From: Tetraselmis striata
Lineage: Eukaryota > Chlorophyta > Chlorodendrophyceae > Chlorodendrales > Chlorodendraceae
Length of the DNA stretch: 64,000 bases
Assembly (NCBI GenBank): GCA_006384855.1
Contig: VCJN01002598.1
Coordinates: forward strand, 33,065-97,064
Direction: 5' to 3'
Below the pieces are notes generated by a model. It worked only from the letters and a program-made list of their open reading frames with translations, did no database searches and was not told where the DNA came from. Below are positions 24,450 through 35,937 of this stretch, in pieces; position 1 is the stretch's first letter, and every line of letters begins with the position of its first letter. The translations under genes and the position numbers were made by a program.

Positions 24450-27400
24450 TCAGGACTCCGGTTGCTGTGCCTCTGCCTCTTGCGGCGGAGGCGCGGAGCC
24501 CTGCTGCGGCGCCAGCCGCATGGTCAGGCTGGACTGGGGCACATCCAGGCCGCCGGTCCCGGTGCGGCTGATGCTGGCGGTGCCGTCGGTCTGGGGGCCA
24601 AAGGGGACTTCGTAGCCGATCTGGGGGCGCACGGTGGGCGCAAGGTCCTGGGAGGGGCGGCCCACGGCCATGGTGGTGCCCCCCATCATCGGCGACTCCT
24701 CAAACGTGCCCTGCAGGCGTGAAAAATCGTAGCTGCCGATCGAGTGAGGGGACAACACCTCTGCCAGCCGCCAGCAAAAAGGGGGGGAAGGGGGTGGGCT
24801 GTCAGTCCCCGGCATGGTAGCGGCAACCGCGTCAGACAGCCTTGTAGGATAGACTCGATTGGGAGAGGGTGGAAGAGAGAGGGGGGGGGGGGGGGGGGGG
24901 GGGACCTGGATTGACGGTGATGGAGCGAGCCATGTGCATCAAGCTCTCTCTGCCGAACGAGTTGGGGTGCAGCGGTGGCCGGCCGGACGGAGACCGCTGT
25001 GCGCAGGACAGGCCAACCCCCCCCCGCGAGTCAGGCGCTGAGATAAATCACCCATCCTCATTCCGTCATGTGGTCATGGCACTGCAGCAGAGCAAGGGGG
25101 CGCCACGAGGTTGGCGGATGGGTGGCGCGTACAGGGGTGCCAGCGGAGGGGATGCCCCGCGCGCCATGGGAGGGGCTTCGCGGCGGGCTGCTGGCGTCGC
25201 CCAGCAGCGGGTCCTGCAAAGGCCAAAGCAGCCGCATCTCAGCAGGGCCTCAGCAAGCGCCCCGCAGCAGGGCCGTCGCAACATGTGCCACCTGAGATGC
25301 CAGGCCAGGGGCTGCGCCGCACCTGCAGCGCGGAGACGCGCCCTGGGGGGCGCACTCCGCGGCCAGAGCCGTTGGATCTGCAGCACGCCGGAGCGGAACA
25401 GCATGTCAGGGCTAGAGTCTGTGGATACTTTATTAATCAACATGGGTGCGCGTGGGTGGCGGTTACGTATGCCGGCACGAGGCAGGCGGGTGCGCTGGTG
25501 GGGGAAATGGGCGGGGGGAGGGGGGGGCTTACGCCTGTGGAGCGTAGACAGAGCGCGAGGAGCCGATGGGCAGCTCGTCGTCCGCGGTGGTGTGCCGCAG
25601 GCAGCCGCGCATGAGCTCATTGTACAGTGACATCCCGGCCACCAGCACCCCAAAGCCAATGACCTGGGAATTGATTAGGAGCGGAGACAGGTGCAGGTAG
25701 GGGGGGGGGGGGGGGGTCGCGGAGGGTTAGCATGGCTGGCAGAACTCAGGGCTAGGAAGGCACGCTCGAAGGGCAACTCTGGCGAGATGTAGTCACTGAC
25801 TTGTTGTGTGCCGTTGGACAGACAGGTGTGTTGGGAGAGGTGTTGGGTGGGGGGAAGCGGAAGGTGGGTGGGCCGCACGGCACCTGCAGCCCGTGGAAGT
25901 ACTCCCACTCGAACCAGTACACCGAGACGGACCAGATGATGATCGTGCGGGAGGTGTCGATGGTGGCACGCCAGGCGGAGCTCAGGTCGGAGGTCACCAC
26001 GAGCGCCAGGAAGTTGAAGACCGCGATGCAGATCATGTTGAGGCCAAAGGAGATCTGCAGGCGCGGGATGCGCATGATGTCCTGCGGCCACCAATCACAG
26101 AGCCGTATAGCCTCAGCACACCACACCCGCTGTAGCTGGAGAGGCGCTGCTGCTTGTAGGCTGTGACCCCTCCGCGCTCAACTCGGGTCAATGTCACTGA
26201 CCAACTGACCAACTGACTAGCTGCCTGCTTGGATGCCACCTCCACTGGCATTCAAAATATTGTGTCCAAGTTAGCAGGCCTCACCTCAAAGGCCTGGGGC
26301 ACATCGTCCAGTGGGAGGCCGTCGGTGGCGCTGACGACCGACAGGATGGGCAGCACCACGAAGCACAGGATGAGCCCCCAGAAGCCCTCCAGCCCCACGG
26401 CCAGGAGCGCGGGCACGTGGTACTTGGCCAAGTAGCGCTCCTCTACCACAAACTGGCCGGCCGCCGCCCAGGGGCAGGGAGCACACACGGCATGAGTGAA
26501 AGCCACCCCATTGCCCCCTTCAGCTGCACCCGGACTGGGATGGGGCAGTTTACACGGCATCAAGCAGGGGGTGGGGTGTAGCGGACATGCACATTCTCAA
26601 GAGGGCAAAGCTGACTTTGCAAACCGCCAGGCACCCCAGCAACAGGCCGCACCTGGATGGCACTGAGCAGCTGGCCGGTGATGACCAGGCCGGCGCCCAG
26701 GAGCGGGTACTCCGCTGCGTCAGACTCCCCATCGGAGGAGGTCTCCTCGGTGGGGTCGCCGTTGAGTACGGAGGAGGCGCCCACGAGGAGGCTGCCGGCG
26801 GCGATCATGCAGATGCCGATCCAGTGGTGGATGTGCAGCTTGCGGCGGAGGCAGAAGATGGTGAGCAGGCCGCACCAGAGCACCATCGTGGCGCGCAGCA
26901 TCTGGAAGGTGGAGGCGTACGTAAACATGAGGCCGGTGTAGAGCATGATGGTGGCGGCAGCATCGCAGACGGCCGGGATGAAAAACGCCAGCACTTTGCG
27001 CATGGTCTTGTAGGAGGGGCAGAAGGGGAAGCAGCGTGTGTTGGCGGCCGCCTGCGAATGCGGCACAGATAGGATGGGGGTGTCAGCAACGGCGAGGGGG
27101 CAGGTCAGGGCAGATATCAGCGCCAATAAGAGAATGGGTGGGGGGGAAAGGGGGGGGGGGGGGGGGGGGGGGGGAGTGGACTCACATTGGGATGCGGCTG
27201 CACCCGACCCGCCAGCATATCCAGCTCGGACGGGCTGGTGACCATCCGGGAGATGCGGGTGCGGTCCGTTGCGTCGCCGCCCTGCCGCTTGCGCTTTAGG
27301 ACCCACTTCCAGGCGAAGTAGGGCACGAGGCAGAGAAACTCCCCGAAAAACATGAAGCCGCACTGCACGGACGGGTGCTGGAAGTACACCTCCTGACCGT

Positions 27401-27521
27401 CCTCGGTGTGGCCAACGACTGTCATATCCTGCCAGCGGGGCGCGCGCAGTTTGCGCACAGCCGCACAGGTGAGACAACGCGAGACCGGGGAGGACGAATT
27501 TATCGCCTGTATTTTGGGCCG

Positions 27522-27557
<36 letters not shown>

Positions 27558-27666
27558 GGGGTTGTCCGGGGGCGGTGATGGCCCGCACCTGGTACTTGCT
27601 GATCAGCGTGTTCACGGAGCCGAGCAGCAGGAGCAGCAGCCCCAGGAAGCTGGTCCGCGGGGGCAT
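24450..27666 (-). CDS. SLC35F6-like drug/metabolite superfamily transporter
   Basis: Multi-pass membrane transporter of the DMT/EamA fold, closest to SLC35F6. Substrate unproven. Minus-strand exons 27666-27589, 27428-27186, 27051-26653, 26452-26285, 26081-25884, 25663-25533 and 24732-24450 join in phase to 499 residues. Matches to SLC35F6 in order: FLGLLLLLLGSVNTLISKY at the N-terminus, FQHPSVQCGFMFFGEF, FFIPAVCDAAATIMLYTGL, STFQMLRATMVLWCGLLTIF, FVVEERYLAKYHVPALLAVG followed by LEGFWG, ISFGLNMICIAVFNFLALV, and GFGVLVAGMSLYNEL. About ten hydrophobic segments are visible. The last exon adds a 94-residue polar tail (YDFSRLQGTFEESPMMGG onward). Without the last splice the protein would stop at once with TAA, giving 406 residues. 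The start is the ATG directly before the first membrane helix. A longer start at 27708 is possible. Divergent from the NTH gene. Confidence 0.9.
27523..27554 (-). repeat. 32-nt C homopolymer (sense strand)
   Basis: In the first SLC35F6 intron, about 35 nt after its donor. Confidence 0.9.
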
Positions 27667-28441
27667 GGTGGCGGACGCGGGCGCAAGGCAGGCAGGGTCT
27701 GGATCCAACGCCTCCCGCGGAGGCAGCGGCGAGGCGTGCCGGCGATGATTGAGCGCGAGGACGACGCTCCCTGCCTGAGCCTTCTTTCCGCCGGACGAAG
27801 CTGGGATAGATTAGATATCCGAAGTCGCGAGGGCCGGCGGGTTGTCGATCAGTCCGAGCTGGCAGCGCGTGCTCACCGCGCGCCTGGGGCCGCTGAGTAC
27901 ACCTTCAGCGCGAGGAGCCAGGCAGTGCCAGGCCGCGCTAGCCGTCGCGGGTGCGACTCCGGAATCACTTTATGGTGGTGGCGAGGCAGCAGCACACTGG
28001 CTAAGGGTCGGCACTTCTCTGTGGGGCAAGTGACACTGATGATGGGTCTGCTGGTTACATCACGGGACGAGTCGCGAGGAAACGTGACGTGTGCCGCGAT
28101 CGCTACCGTAATGTCGTGATGACGGCGTGTTCGCGACCGCGGCGGCTGATGCTGATGCTTGGTGCAAGAATTGAACCCGGAGTCTTATATGTACATATTT
28201 ATCACGTTATTAGTGCTTTTAGCCCGAGTCTTAAATTGCGCGCACTAAGGATTCCATGTGAAAGTGCCGTAAGGGACTGCTTTACGCCTATGATAGGATG
28301 CAACTTATAATACGGTAAAGACTTATTATACGGTTGTGAAGACTTATACGAGGTACATCCGCTATATGGCGACTAAATCCTTGCGATAGTGGTACCGACA
28401 GCATCAAGGGCCCTAATCCTTACTACTTTCTACAAAAAATA

Positions 28442-28473
<32 letters not shown>

Positions 28474-28864
28474 ACTGGCAGCACTACATACCCGGGTAGA
28501 TGTTTCAGAATACGTAAAATTCAACCCCCTTCCCGTCGCATGCGCAGATTCGCTTATTGCTGCAGCGAGGAGAAACCTCCTGCTGCTGCTGGGCTATAGT
28601 CCCTAGCTATAGCTACGCGCTGGTGACGAGCTTCCTGCGGCGTCGTCGCCTTTAACACACCAGCTTCTTGCCCCCCGGGCGCCCGAATGGATTATTCGCC
28701 AGAGCGTAGGCCCTAATCCAAAACATCGGCACCATTTTTAGCAGCGTAATATTTTAGGCATACAAATGCAGACTCTGCAACGGCAGCTGTCACTGCCACT
28801 TATCGGGGCTTGAACTGGGGAATCCGTTCGCTCGCACTCATAGGGAGCAACATTCCTGGTGCCC
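27667..28864. other. divergent promoter region, SLC35F6/NTH
   Basis: 1.2 kb between two start codons facing away from each other. It holds a (GTA)n repeat at 28443-28473 and a short two-copy AAGACTTAT motif at about 28315-28345. No gene was seen. Confidence 0.5.
28443..28473 (+). repeat. (AGT)n microsatellite
   Basis: About ten AGT triplets in the divergent SLC35F6/NTH intergenic region. Confidence 0.95.
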
Positions 28865-29962
28865 ATGCTCCGGCGCGTCTTCTCCCACCGAGGAACACCG
28901 GCGCTGTTTGGGAACGCCATGCCGCCGAGGACGAGAAAGTCTGCCGTGATCGCGGAGGTGGTGGCGGTGATGCCAACTAGCCCTCGCGCCGCCCGTTCTG
29001 TAAGGGCTGCGGCATCTATCCCAGCCGCCACGCCGCCCCCCGCTGGCAGAGACAGTGCTGTCCAAAAAGCGAAGGCCGCCAAGCTGGCCAAGCAGCTTAA
29101 TAGCCTGTACCCGAGCCCGCCGATACCGCTAAACCACGAGTCCACCTTCCAGCTCCTCGTAGCGGTGATACTCTCGGCGCAAACCACAGTAAGCCCCACC
29201 ATGTGCAAAGGCATGTCAACTCTTTCGCTGCCGTTCTAGGTACACTGACTTGCAGGGAATGCACTGTGCTGCCAGGACAAAAAGGTAAATCAGGTCACGC
29301 CCAGGCTATTCAGAGTGGCACCGGATGCGGCATCCATGGCAAAGCTGCACCCCACGGCAATCCAGGAGATCATCAAGGAAATTGGGCTCGCCAAGACAAA
29401 GGCGGCCAACCTGGCTAAAACCGCAAACATGCTGATGGAGAAGCACCAAGGGCAGGTTCCGGGATCGTTTGAGGAGCTGGAGGTGCTGGCTGGCGTGGGG
29501 CACAAGACCGCCAGTGTTGTCATGGCGCAGGCGTTTGGACACCCCTCCTTCCCAGTGGACACCCACATCCACCGGCTCGCGCAGCGCTGGGGACTGACGG
29601 ACGGCAAGAACGTGGTCCAGACAGAGAATGACCTCAAGGCTGCGTTTCCTGAATCCATATGGAACGATCTCTCCCTGCAGATCATTTTCTTCGGCCGCGA
29701 GCACTGCGCTGCGCAGCGGCATGACCCGGTCGCCTGCCCCATCTGCTCCTGGGCAGCCGTGCCCCCCTACGATCAGATCGGGTTCTCCCCTTTGAAGCCG
29801 GGGCAGTCCCCCACAGCAGCAGCCAAGCAGAAGGCCAAATCCCCGCGAGCAAAGGGCAAGGAGATATCGCCCAGCAAGAAGCGCGCAGTGACCAGCAAGT
29901 TCTTCCAGGAGGACTCTGGCCAGGCTGCAAAGCCAGGGAAACAGCGGAAGCCCATGGCATGA
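28865..29962 (+). CDS. NTH1: endonuclease III-type DNA glycosylase/AP lyase
   Basis: Bifunctional base-excision repair enzyme that removes oxidised pyrimidines and nicks the abasic site. Two exons, 28865-29188 and 29276-29962, give 336 residues. The N-terminus (MLRRVFSHRGTPALFGNA) is basic and may be an organelle presequence. Core: STFQLLVAVILSAQTT, helix-hairpin-helix LAGVGHKTASVV with catalytic Lys about 185, and FPVDTHIHRL with catalytic Asp about 203. The 18-residue spacing matches E. coli Nth Lys120/Asp138. The cluster loop has Cys 252, 262 and 265 (C-x9-C-x2-C) but no fourth cysteine, unlike the bacterial C-x6-C-x2-C-x5-C. The C-terminal 65 residues are Lys-rich and could carry a nuclear signal. 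The start is the ATG at 28865, since the frame opens upstream only with non-ATG codons. Divergent from SLC35F6, convergent with the next gene. Confidence 0.94.
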
Positions 29963-30289
29963 GCGAGGTGTCATTATCAGCTGATGTGCAGCAGTGGTAG
30001 CCATGGCCAAGGTTTTGGGATATCAGGGTTGTCATGCGCACGAGTGCAATCGGGCAGGATCAGGCGGCAAGGCAGATGGCAGCTGCCCTTTGACGTTATT
30101 GGGTGAAGGCGTCGTCAGTGTCTGTGCATGTCGGGGCTTACGTCGAGGGCTGATTATATTACAAGATACAATGCTGCCCTCTGGATGATGTTCTAGGATG
30201 AGATGGAGCTTTGAAATGCAACTGCGGCCAGTCTACCAAGGGCCCCTTGCTTGTATGCCGATCACGCTTCAGGGGCACATGCACAGGTT
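29963..30289. other. short convergent intergenic region
   Basis: 3' flanks of NTH (+) and the 576-residue gene (-). The latter has a minus-strand TGTAA at 30159-30163. None is seen for NTH. Confidence 0.6.
30159..30163 (-). terminator. TGTAA poly(A) signal candidate
   Basis: 127 nt after the stop of the 576-residue minus-strand gene. Confidence 0.5.
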
Positions 30290-31698
30290 CTAAAACACCG
30301 TCTGCGCACTGGGCGCATAGCGCGCATGTGTCTTGTCAGCAGACTTGAGCGGTGCAGGGGAGCGGGGGCTTGGAAGGTTGGCAGCGTCCTCCACCGCCGT
30401 GCGGAAAGAGAAACCCCCGGAGCTGAGGGCCAGCGACTCGGCAGAGACAGCCCTCGGGAGCCCCGCAATCACGTCCACAGGCTGGCCTGGCACCTGGGTA
30501 CCATTGACAGGCCCCTGACCCATACCCTGTTCGCCCACCAACGGCAAGCGGGCAGGCAACGAGCTGCAGGAGTCAGAGTGCGCGACCCCCTGGGCGCAGG
30601 TTTGCTGCCACTCGCGAAAGCTGGTGGTCCGCGCCGTGAGGAAGTCTGCCTTGATGCGATTCGCCGCGGGGAGGGCGGCGAAGGAGAAGGCATCCGGGCT
30701 TTGGGCCGTGGGCGAGGCGGGCGGCGGGGATCCACCCTCCGCGCAACCGTCCTGTCCGCATGCAGTGAGGTCGCCCTCGGAGGAGGAGGGCCTCAGGCCC
30801 GGGGACTGGGACTGGGGGTCCTGCTCCACAAACGTGCGGAAGGAGAAGCCGTGGCGCAGACCGCCATCCTCGGAGCGACACTCCCGCTGTGAAGAGTTGA
30901 AGGCAGGTGGCGGCGGTGGCGGCTGCCGATTTTGGTACAGCCCGCTGAAGGCCGAGGGGTCCAAGGAGTGCCGCTGGCGCGGGGGCAGCATGGGCATGCG
31001 GTTGGCGCTTGTCATCCCATACAGCGCCGCTTTGGCCGGACTCCCGCTGCCCACTGCCAGGCCAGGCGGTGCTGAGAGCGGAGGCATGGACACTTTCTCT
31101 GCGGCTGGCTTCCCTCGCCTGCCGAACCAGCGCCACGGGCGCAGCCACCCCCATCCCTTTCCGCGGCCCACGCCCGAGTTGTACCCAAACACGTCGCTGC
31201 TCCCCGCGTCTGACGCCGCGCTGGACCCCACCTCACTGGAGGAGGCATGTTGGCCCGGGGCCAGCCCTGTCAGCAGCTGCTTGGCGGTGTCCACCGCGAG
31301 GTGTTGCCTCGACTCGGCCATGCTGATGAGCTCCGCCAGGTGGCAGCACCACAGGACGTGCCACCAGTGCTTGATGGCGCCGGCAGCCTGCAGCACCCGG
31401 GTCCCCAGCCGCAGCTTGCGGGCGCTGATGGCCATGGACGCCACCACAAAGGCAACCAGGATCTTGACCGGCACCCCTTCTGCCGCACCGCCACGACGGC
31501 GTCCGGCGGCGTGCTGCTGGTCCTGGCCGCTGCCGGTTGCCTCCCGTACGAGCGAACCCCCCGCCCAATCCCGCTGCCCTGCAGTGAGGGCAACACCGCA
31601 GCCCGGCTCAACGGTAGGTAGAAGATTCGCTAGCCTGCCCCACAATGCTGAAACGGCATAAAAACGCTGCGGCGGATGTCGAGACCCAGGAGCAAAGG

Positions 31699-31731
<33 letters not shown>

Positions 31732-32358
31732 CTCTCACCCGCCTCGACAGCCCTAAGCAGGGTTTCTAGGGTGAAGCGGTCGTCCTGGTCCGCCCGCTCA
31801 AGCACCTCTCGCAGCGCGCGCTTCAGCTCGTCCTGCGCTTCCCGCTCCCTGCGGACAGCAAAGTCCGCGGCACTTAGCGACGATTATTCTGCGAGACAAC
31901 CGCGGCCGGGGCAGCGCGATGGTCTCTGCCGGTTCGCCGAAATTGAGTCTGCGAGCGTCTGTATGTATGGCTATACGTACCAGCCGGTACGTTTATTCCT
32001 CGCACCGGTATGCTGCCAGGGCTCACCTGTGCTGCCGCGACGGTTCCCCAGGCGACATGCTGCTTCGGACCTCGTCCTGCTGTCGCGCAAGCTCCTGCCG
32101 GTCCAAGTCCCTCAGCTTCTGCAGCGGCTGCTGCAGGAACTCGGTAGCGCTGCGGCTCAGCTCGAGGCCAGCGGGCACATCGTCCGGACGGGGTGCCGCG
32201 GGGGTCATTCTGTCACCCGAGCGTGCCGTGTTGATTTCGGACCCTATTCCGCTTTCCGCCTGGAGGCAGCCACGGCCCACGCACGATGCGCCCGAGTCGG
32301 CCAGCTGAGACCCTCCCGTCGCGGAGGCCGGTAGAATCGGGGCGTTCTGATCTGCCAT
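30290..32358 (-). CDS. unrecognised 576-residue protein with one likely membrane segment
   Basis: I do not recognise this family. Minus-strand exons 32358-32027, 31848-31739 and 31578-30290 join in phase. The start is the ATG at 32358 (MADQNAP). The frame is open further upstream to 32544. Residues about 75-147 are charged and helical (LQKLRDLDRQELARQQDE, then EAQDELKRALREVLERADQ), a possible coiled coil. A hydrophobic stretch KILVAFVVASMAI lies at about 186-198, followed by positive residues and an amphipathic Trp/Cys/His-rich stretch (HWWHVLWCCHLAELI). The rest is Ser/Pro-rich and probably disordered. It contains the motif GFSFRT-x-VE twice (HGFSFRTFVEQ and GGFSFRTAVED) and a weaker FSFAALP. 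This suggests a short binding motif, but the partner is unknown. A C-homopolymer follows the second donor. Confidence 0.75.
31701..31729 (-). repeat. 29-nt C homopolymer (sense strand) just after a 5' splice site
   Basis: Starts 10 nt after the donor at 31739 of the 576-residue gene. Confidence 0.9.
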
Positions 32359-35300
32359 CCAGCGCTTGCCTGCAATGCCTGCCCGCGAAGAAAACCGTGG
32401 GCCAGAAAGTAGAGCGGTCAGTGCGACAGCATGCTCGGTGAGTCGGTGGTGCTGTGGCCTACTCGGTGTGTCTACTACTACGACGTGGGTATGGCGGGCA
32501 AGGAACAGCATAAGTAATTCGGGGCCCATTCGGAGGGGGAACAAGACTCAGGATTAATACAGCGACTATGTACATTACTGGCACATATCGTTTCAAACAC
32601 GTGATGCCGGCTCGGCCGTGATTACGACTACAAATCCAGTACAGTATATACGGATCCCGCTTCGCGATTCTGTCCCTTTCGCGCTGATTAGGTGTCGTCA
32701 TACTCGTACCAGTAGGCAGTAGCTGTCAACCACAACAATAGCGCAGTACTATGCGGGGCGATTCTAACGGTATGACGCGCGAAACTGGGCGACCGTTGTT
32801 GCCGCCCCGAGCCTGGCAGCACCCCAGGCCAGGCGGCCAAGCCAGCCGGGCGCAAACTTGTCCATCACCGGGTTCGGAATCGGCACATGCACCTCCGGAA
32901 AACGAACATCCAGCAGGAAGAAGTGGCCGCAGTCACGGCTACGAGTGTGTAGATTTGCCGCGCATCGCACCGGTTGAAGTCGACAGTGCGGTGCGAAGTA
33001 CGACTTATTGTTACTGGCGCACAGGGAAGGACTGTAGGTTTGTGTCACAGCAAGTTACCCTCCTCGTGCTCGTTCGGTCGCTCCAGTCGTCCAGTGCTAC
33101 GGCTAGCTCGCCGCGGAGCCGCAGCTCACGGTCGGATTCTCAGCTCGGTATGCTGTGCCGAAAATGATTACCGGTATGTCGAGCAGAAGACAAGTCAGAC
33201 GTTGGCACCTGCGCGAGGCTGCGAGTCGGGCGATATGGGGCGGGAAGTGCTAATAGCATCGAGCCGTTGAGCCCTAGAGGGATACCCGTAGCGGCAGTCC
33301 GGTACAGTAGCGACAGGTGCATGCTCCCGTTCCAGTCGCTACCTGCATATCTAAATATTAAGGATGTATACATGATACAAATCTATTTGAAATGTAGATT
33401 TTTGTCGCCACAGATAAAGGGTTAGCACGTAGAGTTTTCACGGAAAGTAGTATGGCCATCACAATTGGATTTGTCGCTTTAGGTGCCTAACAAGTCCAGG
33501 AAAAAGGGGGAGAATAAAGTTTCTGCCCGATTAAAAACCCTGCTTCCCTGCTTCCCTGCTTAACAGTACTTTATGCAGTTTTTGAGCATAATAACAACCG
33601 CGCATCGTCAGCGCGCGGCGCCTGTGGGTACTGTGGCGGCTGCGAGTAAGGCGGCAGCGCGTCGGATGCGGCGGCACAGAGCCGCGTAGAACACCGCGTA
33701 GCCCGCCAAACCGTTTTGGCGTCACAGAGGCGAAAGCCTTGCTCTCCGTTACCATGCCGGTATCGGTACTAGGCGGCGATGTTCTTGTATGCTTAAGCGC
33801 CAGCCTCGTTGGCGTGCGCGTGCTGGTGCCTACGTGGAAGAAAGTGTCAGGGTTTGGTTTTTGAGGCGGCATGCGCAACCATTGTGGAGTTACTACTGCA
33901 GTCTGCTTCCCCCGGTTGCCTACCTCTGCCGGAGTCTGCGACTGGGAAAATGCACGTACCGAAGCAGGCTCCACGAATGCTCAAAATTTGACGGGATGCA
34001 TATATGATCGCATGCACGACGTCGTGAGGACGATTGGCACGTCGCATCTCCACTTCATCGTTACACGTCCAGCAGAGGCCCGCCCCGCCCCGGCTAACCC
34101 TTTCGTAGCTATGATGGTGACTGCTACGACTGGTGACCTTCACCTGCCTAGCTGCCACGTACTGGGTATCCATGAGGAAGGGTAGCTGCCAAATAATGAA
34201 AAACACTACAACACAATAATAGACTGGCTATCGGGCTCACAACGGGTAGGGTGGACAGCCATCGCAGCAAACGCCTCGGGCAGGAGCTTCGTGCAGCATC
34301 TGCACGTAGGGTTGTTCCCGCGTATCGACTTCGGCCCGCCGTCGGTATGGGGGCAGCTTCAAAAGCCCCCTGCTCCTCCAGATGAGTGCTTGAAGCAGTT
34401 CCTTGGGAAGGCGGTTCGCGGACATCACGCGGACGATGCGCACGGTGGCAAACAATGCGCACCGAGCGGGCTGCTGATGCGGAGCGCACCGCTCAGCAAC
34501 CCACACAAGTTGTTGATGTTGTTCAGCAAGGATGCAACAATCCATGTATAATTGCTACTACTACCAGGACGAATGTGAGGGACTATGTGAGGGGAGTGAG
34601 AGACAGTTTGAAGATAGAACTGCATGTTTCTACCATATATATATGTATTATTTTTATATATCTACATACTACATATATATACATATAATTATATGTCTAA
34701 TTTTTATATCGACATATATACATATATATATTACATATATATGTTATATGTTATATGTTATATGTTATATGTATGATTATATGTATTAGTTATATACTTT
34801 TATATCTACATATTACATATGTGTCTTTGCATATATATGTGTATATGCTACACATGTATTACATGTAATTTTATCTATACGTGTATTATATGTATACATG
34901 TATATATATATGTATGCTAGCATGTAATGCTGCGGTATTGCTCTGACATATGTTTGCCGATGTTGCATAACGAGTATGGGATGCATGCTGGTTCATTTAA
35001 ACACATTGCCAGGCCCCTAACAGTAGTTTAGACTGTCCTGTCGGCGTAGGCTTAAAAAGGGGGGGGCCTCAGAAAAGGAGGGGCATCTAAAACGACAAAT
35101 AAAATTGTGATGGCCTAATGTTGCTGAGGAAGAAAAATGCCTATCTCCATGTTTAAATTGATCCAGTCGGCAGTGCTGGCCTGAAGTGGGCCGGGTTTGT
35201 GCCGTGCTGCCTTTCGCACGCTCAATTAGCCCCTCAGCACGCCTCAGCGCACGGCAGGATAAAATGCACAGTCATCGCGCCCCCGTCCTCACTCGCGGGG

Positions 35301-35937
35301 TCGTCAGAATCAAGTTCGAGTCAGGATAAAACGCGCCGCGATTATTCGCCCAAATACTTCTTCATAAAGTATGGCTCGTATGGGGCCGGGAATCCGCGAT
35401 ATTTTCCTGGATGGCTACCAATCCTTTATTTACGGGTACAGAGACTCAAAGTCGCGATCCTCGTACGAGCAATAGTGTGAATACACAAAAGGCCAGCAGT
35501 TACCTGTACGGGTAGGGGGCGCGGCGACCGTTTTCCTACAGTCGGGTAATCCGGAATAATCGTCCGTGCGATTTCTACATTGTAGGCGTTTCATTGACGA
35601 AGCGTACATCAGGTGGGTGCGGATGCGCGGGAGGCCATGTGATGGGCCCGGTACAACGCAGCTTTCAGTCGGGAGCTGGCTGCGAGACGGCGTAGTCGCT
35701 AAAAAAGTAAAATTAAATGAGCATGCGGGTGGCGCTGCAGCTTTCGGCGGGCGTGGTACCACTGGCGGGAAACGGCCTCACGGAATGCCTTCAGTGAGGG
35801 ACAGGTATCCCGGGGCGGGGTACGATACTTTACGGCTTGTTTTCAGCACCCGCGTCTACATGGCCTGATCCCTTTTTCCCGGATGTTGTCCGATCGCCCG
35901 AGAGCGACTGTAGGATTGCTACGCGCCGGATGATCCC
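32359..35937. other. gene-poor AT-richer region
   Basis: Contains the promoter of the 576-residue gene, an AT-rich block at 34639-34920 and no supported gene. Open frames here lack family signatures. Confidence 0.5.
34639..34920. repeat. AT-rich TATA/TATATG low-complexity block
   Basis: About 280 bp of TATATA, ACATAT and TTATATG units, with about four perfect tandem TTATATG copies at 34743-34772. Strong contrast with the GC-rich surroundings. Confidence 0.85.

Noticed and set aside
28155-28185. tRNA-like B box (GGGTTCAATTC on the minus strand)
   Set aside because: No matching T-stem, A box or cloverleaf could be built around it.
34532-34789. Tyr/Ile/Cys-rich 85-codon frame
   Set aside because: Product of the TATA-rich low-complexity block.
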